From the NCBI GenBank assembly GCA_041625575.1, contig JBFJTG010000044.1, positions 1 through 22,087 of the forward strand: a DNA stretch of 22,087 bases. The letters run 5' to 3'. This stretch comes from Litorivivens sp041625575 (GTDB lineage: Bacteria; Pseudomonadota; Gammaproteobacteria; Pseudomonadales; Spongiibacteraceae). A model generated the notes under the pieces. It did no database searches and was not told the DNA's origin. It saw nothing but the letters and a program-made list of their open reading frames with translations. Within the stretch, counting starts at the first letter, position 1. The number at the start of each line of letters is the position of its first letter. The position numbers were made by a program, and so were the translations under genes. Shown here piece after piece: positions 6,866 to 14,817 of this stretch.

Positions 6866-7486
6866 TCAGCGCTTGCCCGCCAGACCGCGATATCGAAAAC
6901 CAACAAAGCGCGGGGTTTTAGGCATGTAGTCCATATCGAGATGGGAAATAGAAAAACCGCTGTCCTCCAGGTATTTCGCAATCGGGCGATTGAGGTGGCA
7001 ACCACCCGCCATCTTTTTCCACAGGGGATTTACCCGGTTCTGCCACTTCAACACAGAGGCGTCGGGCGCCGCACCGTGCTCGCAGAATAAAAGCTTTCCG
7101 CCGGGCTTGAGTACGCGCCGCATTTGCGCAAGGGCTTGCTGCCAGTCGGGAATGGTGCAGAGTGTAAAAGTCAGGACTATGGTGTCAGCGCTGTCATTAT
7201 CCAAAGGAATTTCTTCGCCGGGCAAGCCCAGCCATTCAACATTAACCGGTGAGCGTTCCAAATTTTTTTGCGCTTTTTTTCGCATACCTTCGGAGGGCTC
7301 CAGCCCCCAAACGAAATCCACCTTGTCGGGATTGTAGTAGCGCAGATTAAGACCGCTGCCCATACCGACTTCAAGAACGCGACCTTCCGCGTCAGCCAAC
7401 AGGCTTTCGCGCTCATTCATGATAATGTCGTCGCCGCAGGCAAAGTCGATCACATGCGGCAGAATATGTTGCTCGTAAAAAGACAT
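6866..7486 (-). CDS. Class I SAM methyltransferase, METTL7-like
   Basis: The 206-residue enzyme has SAM motif I VLEVGMGSGLNLRYY (about 37-51) and VLKPGGKLLFCEHGAA. Its overall pattern (TLCTIPDW, WQNRVNPLWKKMAGGCHLNR) resembles eukaryotic METTL7A/METTL7B, which are known alkyl-thiol S-methyltransferases. That likeness is judged by eye. ATG at 7486 follows CAGGAG at a six-base spacing. It is 47 bases downstream of hldE and 10 bases before the GST. The context of GST, gamma-glutamylcyclotransferase fold and acetyltransferase favours a thiol substrate, but a quinone or lipid acceptor (UbiE-like) cannot be excluded. Confidence 0.88.
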   Translation of the reverse strand: MSFYEQHILPHVIDFACGDDIIMNERESLLADAEGRVLEVGMGSGLNLRYYNPDKVDFVWGLEPSEGMRKKAQKNLERSPVNVEWLGLPGEEIPLDNDSADTIVLTFTLCTIPDWQQALAQMRRVLKPGGKLLFCEHGAAPDASVLKWQNRVNPLWKKMAGGCHLNRPIAKYLEDSGFSISHLDMDYMPKTPRFVGFRYRGLAGKR

Positions 7487-7533
7487 GGCGACTCCTGAAC
7501 GAGGCGAATTATCGGATTATTGTTCTTTTACGA

Positions 7534-8964
7534 CTAGCGATTTTTTTCCAGTACTTTTTCAACGATGGCCGTGGTGGAACAATCATCAAAAAAGGATAGC
7601 ACCTTCACTTCACCACCGTAGGATTCAACGATCTCCCAACCGACCACACCTTCTTTATCGTAGTCGCCACCTTTGGCAAGAATATCGGGTTTTAACACAT
7701 TCAGCAGGTCTTCAGGGGTGTCGTCATCGAAACAAACCACCCAATCCACCGCCTCCAGACCAGCCAGAACGGCCATGCGTCTGTCCTGGGGGTTAATCGG
7801 GCGTCCCGGGCCTTTTAGCTTGGACACCGAGGCGTCGCTGTTCACCGCAACCACCAAGCGATCGCCAAGCTGTCGCGCCTGCTCCAGATAGCCAACATGG
7901 CCAGCATGGATAATGTCGAAGCAGCCGTTGGTGAAAACCACCCTCTCACCGTGAGCGCGCGCGTCCTCAAGCACAAGGGCGAGCTGTTCTACCGTCAAGG
8001 CCCCGCGTTCACTGCCCTGCTCACGCTGCACCGCGCGACGCAATTCTGGGGCGCTAATGGCCGCTGTTCCGAGCTTACCAACCACAATACCCGCAGCCAG
8101 ATTGGCCAGCGCTACCGCGTTTGGTAGATCGTCGCCTGCCGCCAGAGCGGCGGCCAAAACGGAGATGACGGTGTCACCGGCACCGGTCACATCGAATACT
8201 TCCATCGCGCGGGCCGGCAAATGAAACTCTGGCTCATTGGGCCGAATCAGGCTCATACCATGCTCGCCACGCGTGACCAGCAAGGCCTGCAAATCAAGTT
8301 CCAGCATCAGGGCCTGAGCCTTCTCGACCAGATCCTGCTCCGACAGGCAGCGCCCGACAATAGCCTCAAATTCATGGAGATTGGGCGTAAGCAAAGTCGC
8401 GCCGCGATAGCGTTCAAAATCCGTCCCTTTCGGGTCGACCAAAACGGGGATGCCCTGCGCGCGTGCCGCCTGAATAAGTGGCTGAGGGTTCTGCAATGCG
8501 CCCTTGGCATAGTCCGACAATATAAGAGCTTTAGCCTCAGGCAACTCTTTCAGCGCCAGATCACTTAACGCACTGGAATCTGCGGCGCCGAATGGCTCTT
8601 CGAAATCCAGTCGCAATAATTGCTGGTGCCGCGAAATAACCCGCAGCTTGGTGATGGTCGGGTGGGTATCCGAGGTGCGAAACTGGCAGAGAATATTAGC
8701 CGCCTTTAATCGCAGGGCCAAAGCGTCGGCAGCCTCGTCGCGCCCTACCAAACCGGCAATAACCGCAGCAGAACCCAGCGCTGCGATATTGAGTGCTACG
8801 TTGCCCGCACCACCCGGGCGATCTTCGATCTGTTTGACATCCACCACCGGCACCGGCGCTTCCGGTGAAACCCGTGTCGTGTTGCCGTGCCAGTAGCGAT
8901 CAAGCATCAGGTCTCCGACAACCAGAACCCGAGACTGCTCAAAGCGAGGCATATGTAATTTCAT
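7534..8964 (-). CDS. hldE: Bifunctional heptose-7-phosphate kinase / heptose-1-phosphate adenylyltransferase
   Basis: HldE carries out two steps toward ADP-heptose, the precursor of the LPS inner core: C1 phosphorylation of D-glycero-D-manno-heptose 7-phosphate and later adenylylation. The 476-residue length fits the full bifunctional form. The N-terminal PfkB-type kinase shows VLVVGDLMLDRYW (13-25), GGAGNVALNIAALG and the catalytic DVTGAGD (about 258-264). The C-terminal cytidylyltransferase-like domain shows FTNGCFDIIHAGH (HxGH) at about 345-357 and the INPQDRRMAVL stretch. The start is ATG at 8964 with AAGGGG about 10 bases upstream. It heads the leftward gene run and agrees with the LPS genes further right. 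Confidence 0.97.
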   Translation of the reverse strand: MKLHMPRFEQSRVLVVGDLMLDRYWHGNTTRVSPEAPVPVVDVKQIEDRPGGAGNVALNIAALGSAAVIAGLVGRDEAADALALRLKAANILCQFRTSDTHPTITKLRVISRHQQLLRLDFEEPFGAADSSALSDLALKELPEAKALILSDYAKGALQNPQPLIQAARAQGIPVLVDPKGTDFERYRGATLLTPNLHEFEAIVGRCLSEQDLVEKAQALMLELDLQALLVTRGEHGMSLIRPNEPEFHLPARAMEVFDVTGAGDTVISVLAAALAAGDDLPNAVALANLAAGIVVGKLGTAAISAPELRRAVQREQGSERGALTVEQLALVLEDARAHGERVVFTNGCFDIIHAGHVGYLEQARQLGDRLVVAVNSDASVSKLKGPGRPINPQDRRMAVLAGLEAVDWVVCFDDDTPEDLLNVLKPDILAKGGDYDKEGVVGWEIVESYGGEVKVLSFFDDCSTTAIVEKVLEKNR

Positions 8965-8993
8965 GCAGGCTAACCCCTTAACAACGCGGGCAA

Positions 8994-9002
8994 ATCATAG
9001 CA
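8994..9002 (-). promoter_or_regulatory. Candidate extended -10 promoter of hldE
   Basis: The minus strand carries TGCTATGAT (9002-8994), an extended -10 element (TGn plus TATGAT). No good -35 is visible, as is common for extended -10 promoters. The start would be near 8987, giving a leader of about 23 bases that contains the AAGGGG ribosome site. Confidence 0.45.
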
Positions 9003-9085
9003 CAGGCTTGGCCCGATACGCCGTTGCCGCGTCCCGTAAAATTGGTTACTGTGCCCGCCGGATTATTCGAAGATTTGAGAACTGT

Positions 9086-9697
9086 ATGGACTTAGCGCTG
9101 GACATTAACACCATCAAGGGCTTTCTCGCTGATGACGAAGCCCGGGCCCTCTATGCCGCAGCAAAAGCAGAGTCGGCAAAAGGGCCGGTATTGGAAATTG
9201 GCAGCTACTGCGGCAAATCCACCGTCGTTCTGGGCGCCGCCTGTCAATTGAACAACAGCGTTTTGTATGCGGTTGATCATCACCGCGGCTCGGAGGAACA
9301 CCAGAAGGGCGAATTTTTCCACGACCCCGATCTCTACGATGCCGCCGAAGCGCAATTCGACAGCTTCAGGGAGTTCCGAAGAAACATCGCACTGGCGAGT
9401 CTGCACGATACCGTTGTACCCTTAGTCGCCAGCTCGGAGGTCGCTTCACGCTGCTGGCATACGCCGCTGGCCATGGTGTTTATTGACGGCGGCCACAGCC
9501 TGGAGGCCGCGCTAACGGATTACCGCTGCTGGGCCGGGCTCGTCATGCGCGGCGGCGTCCTTGCCATCCATGACGTTTTTGACAAGCCGGAAGAAGGCGG
9601 GCAAGCACCAATTGCAATTTACAAGCTAGCGCTGGCGTCCGGCCTGTTCGAAGCCATCGGCCGAATCAACAGCCTCGCACTTCTGAGGCGCTGCTAA
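9086..9697 (+). CDS. Class I SAM methyltransferase, Methyltransf_24 type
   Basis: The 203-residue protein has the SAM loop VLEIGSYCGKSTVVLG (about 35-50) and the second conserved block VFIDGGHSLEAALTDYRCW followed by GGVLAIHDVF, the pattern of the Methyltransf_24/cephalosporin-hydroxylase-like family found in glycan loci. The start chosen is ATG at 9086 with GAGA seven bases ahead, giving an N-terminus MDLALDINTIKGFL. The frame runs open to 8963, overlapping the hldE start, which is unlikely to be coding. It is divergent from hldE. The acceptor could be a sugar of the LPS core or a lipid; sequence does not say. Confidence 0.88.
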   Translation: MDLALDINTIKGFLADDEARALYAAAKAESAKGPVLEIGSYCGKSTVVLGAACQLNNSVLYAVDHHRGSEEHQKGEFFHDPDLYDAAEAQFDSFREFRRNIALASLHDTVVPLVASSEVASRCWHTPLAMVFIDGGHSLEAALTDYRCWAGLVMRGGVLAIHDVFDKPEEGGQAPIAIYKLALASGLFEAIGRINSLALLRRC

Positions 9698-9729
9698 TTC
9701 CGGCTGCAGCACAAAAGCAAGGATGCGCG

Positions 9730-9735
9730 TATAAT
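9730..9735 (+). promoter_or_regulatory. Candidate -10 element upstream of the lipoprotein hydrolase
   Basis: A perfect TATAAT sits 78 bases ahead of the hydrolase ATG. The -35 region at the right spacing (CAGCAC) is poor. A 7-bp hairpin in the presumed 5' leader follows it. Confidence 0.35.
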
Positions 9736-9738
9736 CGA

Positions 9739-9757
9739 GGCGGAGGGGCTCTCCGCC
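9739..9757 (+). other. Hairpin in the intergenic/leader region
   Basis: GGCGGAG (9739-9745) and CTCCGCC (9751-9757) form a perfect 7-bp stem with a five-base loop. It lies just after the TATAAT and before a second, shorter stem (GCAG/CTGC near 9762-9773). No T-run follows, so a leader structure is as likely as a terminator of the upstream methyltransferase gene. Confidence 0.4.
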
Positions 9758-9812
9758 AAAGAGCAGGCTCTGCTTTAATCTATTTCGCGAGTATTGCTGT
9801 ATCCCAAATCCC

Positions 9813-11537
9813 ATGCCGAATGGTCGTTACCGCGCAAGCATAATCCTGCTGATCACACTCCTGTGTGGCTGCGAGAAGAACCTAGACTCTGCCGTACAGG
9901 AAGCCCTGATACGCGAAATCATCATTGTGTCGCCAACGCCCAACGACACAAGCGGCAGCGTCACCACCCTCATCACTGCCACCCTGTTCCTCCCGGACAA
10001 ACACCTGCGCGGCGTCTCCTACCCCCTCATCGTGCACAGCCATAGCTGGGGCGGCAGCCGTATTTCAGGCTCCGAATTCAGGTCGAGCACACCTGCTACC
10101 GCTGCCAGCGACAGCGATTATTTCACTCAGGTCGACTCACAGCTCAGGGCTCTGCGCAGAGGAGGTTATGCCATTATTTCCTTTGATCAACGCGGCTTTG
10201 GCCGAGGTGACGATGGCGATGAGGGCTCCGAAGGTGGCAGTCACGGCATGTCGCCCGATTTTGAAGTTAAAGATGCCAAAGCTGTCATTGACTGGGCGGT
10301 ACAAAACATCAACCTTGCCAAAGACGGCGCTGGAGATCCGCGCATTGGCCTTCTCGGCAACAGCTACAGTGGCGCATTTACCCCCATGCTGGCAGCGGAA
10401 GATCCGCGTATAGATGCAATAGTACCGTCAGTGACCTGGTTCAACCTGCGCGAATCCTTTGCGCCCAATGGCGTCCTCAAAAAAACCTGGCTGATTGCGC
10501 TATGCAATAAAGTTGTCGATGAAGATGGCGCGCAACTATCGGCTCCCATGGAGCTTGCCTGCACCCAGGTGCGCCTGGCAAACACCCGGGAACTGGAGGA
10601 TGTACCGCTTACCGAGAATTTGTTTTTTGAAAATGGCGCGGTGTCCTATACCGTCGACCCGCGCTTTGTTATGCCCCGTGTTGATGCGCTTATCTTACAA
10701 GGTGCCCGAGACACACTCTTCCCCTTGAGCGAAGGGATGGCCTTATACGATTTCCTGCGCAGGGCCGGCGGTGATGTCAAACTTCTCACCCATGAAAGCG
10801 GCCACAGTGGCGTGCGCCACGGCCCCGGTTCGCAGCGCGCTCTGGGGCGGGCCTACTGCGGCAACATCGACCTCATTACCACAATCAAACTCTGGTTTGA
10901 CGAAAAGCTGTACGACATGCCCCCGGTGCCACTGCCGCAAATTTGCCTGTCGCTCGACGACGGCCAGGCCCTGCACCTTGACTCTATACAGCCGCCCAAC
11001 GGCAATTTTCGGGTGAGCATTCCACCGCTCACCACTGTATTGGGTTCCAGCGAAAACAATACCGAGAGCCAGGCCGACGACGCACTCTTTTTTCCGCTGC
11101 CACAGATTTCCGAGGCAAACCTGGCGATCATCGGCAAGCCCATTGCACGCTTGTTCGTACAAGCCGCCCCGGCTAATACAGACCCCTCGCCCTTGTCCGG
11201 GCCCAACGCCGCTGCAATTTTTGTGGGCATCGGCATCAAACGAAATAATGTGCTCTTCCTGGTTGATGATCAGGTTCAGCCCATTCTGTCGACAGACCCC
11301 AGAACGGGCCAGCCGCCCGAGCCGGTCGAGCTGATTGCAGTAGCAGAGAAGTTAGAAGTGGGCGATCAGGTTGGGGTGCTAATCTACGCCAAACACGATC
11401 TGTATGAGAATCACCCGATCGATAGCAATCAAGCGGGCACTAACTGGCAGGGAAATATCGCCACCGTTCTTGGCGAAGTGGATATACCTATTGTTATCGC
11501 GACGACCTTAGATCAGAGAACCCAGCCGGACAATTAA
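9813..11537 (+). CDS. Secreted lipoprotein alpha/beta hydrolase, CocE/NonD-like (X-Pro dipeptidyl-peptidase S15 type)
   Basis: The 574-residue protein begins with a short positively charged stretch and a hydrophobic segment ending LLCGC (C20), a plausible lipobox. The +2 residue is E, not D, favouring outer-membrane anchoring. The alpha/beta hydrolase core shows HSHSWGGS (oxyanion region, about 75-82), FDQRGFGRG, and the nucleophile elbow G182-N-S184-Y-S-G. A candidate acid is D300 in GARDTLFP, and the candidate histidine is H327 or H331. About 200 residues follow, with a beta-rich C-terminal half as in the CocE/NonD and S15 families. Such enzymes cleave esters, amides or peptides; the substrate is unknown. 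It is rightward, flanked by no obvious partner, and ends convergent to the toroid protein gene. Confidence 0.88.
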   Translation: MPNGRYRASIILLITLLCGCEKNLDSAVQEALIREIIIVSPTPNDTSGSVTTLITATLFLPDKHLRGVSYPLIVHSHSWGGSRISGSEFRSSTPATAASDSDYFTQVDSQLRALRRGGYAIISFDQRGFGRGDDGDEGSEGGSHGMSPDFEVKDAKAVIDWAVQNINLAKDGAGDPRIGLLGNSYSGAFTPMLAAEDPRIDAIVPSVTWFNLRESFAPNGVLKKTWLIALCNKVVDEDGAQLSAPMELACTQVRLANTRELEDVPLTENLFFENGAVSYTVDPRFVMPRVDALILQGARDTLFPLSEGMALYDFLRRAGGDVKLLTHESGHSGVRHGPGSQRALGRAYCGNIDLITTIKLWFDEKLYDMPPVPLPQICLSLDDGQALHLDSIQPPNGNFRVSIPPLTTVLGSSENNTESQADDALFFPLPQISEANLAIIGKPIARLFVQAAPANTDPSPLSGPNAAAIFVGIGIKRNNVLFLVDDQVQPILSTDPRTGQPPEPVELIAVAEKLEVGDQVGVLIYAKHDLYENHPIDSNQAGTNWQGNIATVLGEVDIPIVIATTLDQRTQPDN

Positions 11538-11566
11538 AGCCTCACGCTTTTGCAATGCACGCCAGC

Positions 11567-12649
11567 CTAGCCCTTTCGAAGCTTTTCAGCCTCAACACTC
11601 ACACCCGCAGCGGGTTCGAGTAAATCAACGCGATTGAACAAGTGGTTGGCGGCCGTATATTCAGAAAGTGCATCCGCTGCCAGTAATATCGCACCGGCGG
11701 TCCAGGTTGGCTTTTCATTCGGCCAGAGCAAGTCTTCAGCAAACTGGTAGCCCGTCCAGTATTCGCCACTTTTGAGCCGCCATTGGTGCAGCCAACTGTA
11801 TACGGTCACTGCGCGGGCATGATCGCCCGCCGCCAACAGCGCCATAACAAGCTCGCAAGATTCCGCAATCGTAACCCAAGGCTGATCGGACACACAGCGG
11901 CAACCCATGCCATCTTCCACAAAGGTCGACCAGCGTTTTTGCAGCTGCTCACGCGCTCTGGACTTGCTCAGCGCACCACTTAACACCGGGTAAAACCAAT
12001 CCATGGAGTAGCGGGCCTTGCTCTCCCAGGTGCGGTCAAAGCGCTCAGGCTTATTACGCAGAGCATCGCCCAAACGCTCACGGGCGGCCGTCCATTCCGG
12101 ACGCTCAACCCCCAAACTCACCGCAATATTATGGGCACACTCCAGGCTCTTATAGATCGAGCTACAGCCTGTAATGAGTGCATCGCGCATCGGCTCGCCG
12201 TGGGTATCCACCGCCCAGTTAATTTCGCCGTGCTCTGACTGCTGCGCCAATACGAAGCCTATGGCACGCTCAACCGTCGGCCATAGCCGCTGCAAGAAGC
12301 CATCGCGGCCGGTAATGAGGTAATGGTGCCAAACACCGGTTGCTACATAGGCAACAAAATTGGTTTCGCGACGCTCGCGGTTCTCGACTTCGCCGTTTTT
12401 GTAGGCAGCCCACCAGCTGCCGTCAGCCAACTGGTTTTCAGCCAGCCAGTCATAGGCCTTTTCCGCAGCGTCGTACTCGCCACCAATACTGAGACCCATT
12501 GCAGCCTCTACGTGATCCCAGGGATCGGCGTGACCGCCCTCAAACCAGGGAATCAGGCCGTCTTCTCGCTGGGTCGACTTAATGAAGCCTACCGTGGCCT
12601 TGAAAAAATCCTTGGGGAACAGCCCCTTACTCAGAAATACGCCACTCAT
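11567..12649 (-). CDS. Alpha/alpha-toroid protein (prenyltransferase/six-hairpin glycosidase-like)
   Basis: The 360-residue protein is mostly helical, with repeated Trp/Gly-rich turns (DGLIPWFEGGHADPWDHVEAAM, then LADGSWWAAY and WFYPVLSGALS). This is typical of the alpha/alpha barrel shared by prenyltransferase-like and six-hairpin glycosidase-like proteins. I do not recognise a named family member or a catalytic residue set, so enzyme class is left open. Its ATG at 12649 overlaps the methyltransferase stop by four bases (ATGA), so it is the third gene of the GT4-methyltransferase-toroid operon. That placement suggests it processes or senses the glycan made by the other two (inference). It converges with the hydrolase, leaving a 29-base gap. 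Confidence 0.75.
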   Translation of the reverse strand: MSGVFLSKGLFPKDFFKATVGFIKSTQREDGLIPWFEGGHADPWDHVEAAMGLSIGGEYDAAEKAYDWLAENQLADGSWWAAYKNGEVENRERRETNFVAYVATGVWHHYLITGRDGFLQRLWPTVERAIGFVLAQQSEHGEINWAVDTHGEPMRDALITGCSSIYKSLECAHNIAVSLGVERPEWTAARERLGDALRNKPERFDRTWESKARYSMDWFYPVLSGALSKSRAREQLQKRWSTFVEDGMGCRCVSDQPWVTIAESCELVMALLAAGDHARAVTVYSWLHQWRLKSGEYWTGYQFAEDLLWPNEKPTWTAGAILLAADALSEYTAANHLFNRVDLLEPAAGVSVEAEKLRKG

Positions 12650-13377
12650 TGCGCTACTCCCCGCGTATCAGCCGCTTTCCTGAAGTACATGACGACACTT
12701 TTGCCCACCACCGGATTCAGAAGCTGTTCGAGCCGGCGTGTCAGTTGCGGCCGCTCCAGCAAGTCCCACACCAACAGCCGGTGATAGAGTTTGATTAGGC
12801 CGTTTTCGTCCTGATTTTTCCAGAACAGGCATTTCAGCCACCAAAAGGGCGCGTGCAATGCGTGCGCCCAATGCCTGTGGTAAAAATGAAAACCCAATGC
12901 CTGAATTTGACCCCGCAACTTGCCCGCATCAAAGATACGCACATGCCCGCCCTCAACCTTATGGTAGGCCTCGCTTAATGCCCAGCAGATGCGCTCAGGC
13001 CAGGCACGCGGCACGCTGGCACAAAACAGCCCGCCCGGTTTGAGCACCCGCTCGATTTCCCGCAGCACGGATTTATAGTCGGGGATATGCTCAAGCACTT
13101 CGGAACAGATGATTTTGTCAAAGCTGTCGTCAGCAAAGGGCAAGTGAAGGGCGTTGGCCGCTGCCAAGCCAAATCCTTTGGCCTCATTATCGGGTTCAGC
13201 AAAATCAGCGAACTTCTGCTGCGTCGTTTTCAAATCTGTAAGGCTTAAATCAACGCCTATTGCTGTGACATCGGCCTCAACAAAAGCCGAGATAACATGC
13301 CGGCCCTCGCCGCAGCCCAAATCCAGAACGCGGTCGCCGGGCGACAACATAAAATGCTTAAAATCAACGGTTTGCAC
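12646..13377 (-). CDS. Class I SAM methyltransferase, UbiE/Methyltransf_11 type
   Basis: The 243-residue enzyme shows motif I VLDLGCGEGRHVI (about 17-29), acidic motif II GVDLS, and ICSEVLEHIPDYKSVLREIERVLKPGG, the standard Methyltransf_11 signature. A C-terminal extension of about 90 residues (FYHRHWAHALHAPFWWLKCLF) is aromatic-rich and may contact a lipid-linked substrate. The start is GTG at 13377, overlapping the glycosyltransferase end by 14 bases; an AGG lies about nine bases upstream. It is coupled on the other side to the toroid gene by ATGA. A role in methylating a surface sugar or lipid carrier is inferred from context. Confidence 0.9.
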   Translation of the reverse strand: MQTVDFKHFMLSPGDRVLDLGCGEGRHVISAFVEADVTAIGVDLSLTDLKTTQQKFADFAEPDNEAKGFGLAAANALHLPFADDSFDKIICSEVLEHIPDYKSVLREIERVLKPGGLFCASVPRAWPERICWALSEAYHKVEGGHVRIFDAGKLRGQIQALGFHFYHRHWAHALHAPFWWLKCLFWKNQDENGLIKLYHRLLVWDLLERPQLTRRLEQLLNPVVGKSVVMYFRKAADTRGVAQ

Positions 13378-14683
13378 GATCTATAACCTGCCAGTAGTAG
13401 TCTGTCATTTCCAGCGCAGCCTTGCGCCAGCAAAAGATATTTTCGATACGCTCTCGGCCCGCAAGCGCCAGAGCCTGACGGCGCTCGGGATCGTCAAACA
13501 AGGCAGCAACGGCTTCAGCTATAGCCTCACTATCGCGCACCGGCACCTGAATACAGGCATCGCCCACAACTTCAGGCAAGGCCCCACCGTCGGTCGATAC
13601 GACTGCCGTAGCACAGGCCATGGCTTCACCGGCAGGCAAGCCAAAACCCTCGTATAACGAGGGCACAACAACCAGCTCTGCCTCATTGTAATGACGAACA
13701 AGCTCCTCGGTGCTAATGCCGGTCACGCAGTGAATCCTGTCGGCCAGCCCCAAACGCTCAATTAATCGCTCAGTAGAACCACCGGGCTTGGGTTTGCCCA
13801 CCAGCAGCAATTCGACTTCAGGGTATTTCGGCACCAGCAGGGCCAGCGCGTGAAGCAAATAATGCGCGCCTTTCAAAGGCGCGTCGGCGGAGACAGTCGC
13901 CATCATACGGAAAGGCTTTTTACGCACGCCCGGTATCGGGTGAAAGACCTCGGTGTCAATTCCGCAGTGCACCAGACTGATACCGCTTTCGTCCATGCCG
14001 AAGGCAGCGGCAATATCGCGCTGGGAGCAGGCCGACACTGTGACCACATTCTTCAACTGCCGCGCCACCTTGCGCTGCATCGTAATAAAGGAGTGCCAGC
14101 GCCGGATCAGCAGGCGCTGCCAGGCATTGCGCGCAGCCTTCAAGGCGATATCCAGATCACTGGTTATCGGGTGATGAATAGTGGTCACCAGCGGGAAATG
14201 CTCGCGCTGCAATTGCAGCATGGACCAGCCAAGACTTTGATTATCATGGATAATATCGTAGTGACGACCATGCTTTCGCAGGTACTTTAAGGCGCGGCGG
14301 CCAAAGCAATAGGGCTCGGCAAATCCACCGGTCAGCTTGCTGGTCCACTCGATAATATTGGTGAGCGAGCTAAGGTGGTGCGGCCTTAGGGAATTGAGCC
14401 CGTTTTCGAACAGGTTGAGTCCGGGCATTTTAATCAGCCGCACCCCTTCATCAAGGTGGGGGTATGGCTCACCGGATATCACGTCAACTGAATGACCCGC
14501 CTCAAGGAGTGCCTTGCTTAAATAGCGTATATAAATGCCCTGACCGCCACCGTAGGGGTGACTGCGATACCCGAGCAGGCAAATTTTTAGCGGATGGCTG
14601 TGTAAGCCTTCTCCGATGGGTACAACATCGGCGATTGCAGGCTGGGCCTGCTCCGGAGATTTGGCGAGCTGATTAGAGTGCAT
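13364..14683 (-). CDS. Glycosyltransferase family 4
   Basis: The 439-residue enzyme has the GT-B fold: an N-terminal Rossmann start KICLLGYRSHPYGGGQGIY (about residues 33-51) and a C-terminal donor domain with LLVGKPKPGG and the E-x7-E pattern (EGFGLPAGE) that positions the nucleotide-sugar. It would transfer a sugar from an activated donor to a growing glycan at the inner face of the membrane. The N-terminus has an extra about 30 residues before the Rossmann strand. Start is ATG at 14683. It is the first gene of a tightly overlapping trio with the methyltransferase and toroid protein. Confidence 0.93.
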   Translation of the reverse strand: MHSNQLAKSPEQAQPAIADVVPIGEGLHSHPLKICLLGYRSHPYGGGQGIYIRYLSKALLEAGHSVDVISGEPYPHLDEGVRLIKMPGLNLFENGLNSLRPHHLSSLTNIIEWTSKLTGGFAEPYCFGRRALKYLRKHGRHYDIIHDNQSLGWSMLQLQREHFPLVTTIHHPITSDLDIALKAARNAWQRLLIRRWHSFITMQRKVARQLKNVVTVSACSQRDIAAAFGMDESGISLVHCGIDTEVFHPIPGVRKKPFRMMATVSADAPLKGAHYLLHALALLVPKYPEVELLLVGKPKPGGSTERLIERLGLADRIHCVTGISTEELVRHYNEAELVVVPSLYEGFGLPAGEAMACATAVVSTDGGALPEVVGDACIQVPVRDSEAIAEAVAALFDDPERRQALALAGRERIENIFCWRKAALEMTDYYWQVIDRANR

Positions 14684-14689
14684 ATCCGT

Positions 14690-14725
14690 TACTGGCTAGT
14701 TGTTATCCCCCCTGCACAGCCAGTA
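14690..14725. repeat. 8-bp inverted repeat upstream of the GT4 gene
   Basis: TACTGGCT (14690-14697) and AGCCAGTA (14718-14725) are perfect inverted copies separated by 20 bases, seven bases before the GT4 start. The spacing fits either an operator or an RNA stem in the leader. The 134-base gap also contains a GGCAT/ATGCC stem at 14761-14773; neither is followed by a T-run on the minus strand. Confidence 0.5.
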
Positions 14726-14817
14726 GCGGCGTGAACTCGACTTTAGCCGAGGGGGCTTATGGCATTCGATGCCGGATTATCGATATAAGAGAGGCCGGAG
14801 TGTAGCGGGAAAAGCGG

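Noticed and set aside
10743..11239. Minus-strand open frames of about 130 codons within the hydrolase gene
   Set aside because: They are antisense to a clear alpha/beta hydrolase with matching motifs and show no domain signal.
11536..11550. AAAGC-CTCAC-GCTTT as a terminator between hydrolase and toroid genes
   Set aside because: The stem is only five weak pairs, overlaps the hydrolase stop codon and has no proper T-run.
12323..12784. Plus-strand open frame of 153 codons across the toroid and methyltransferase genes
   Set aside because: Antisense to two overlapping, well-supported genes; low-complexity composition and no motif.
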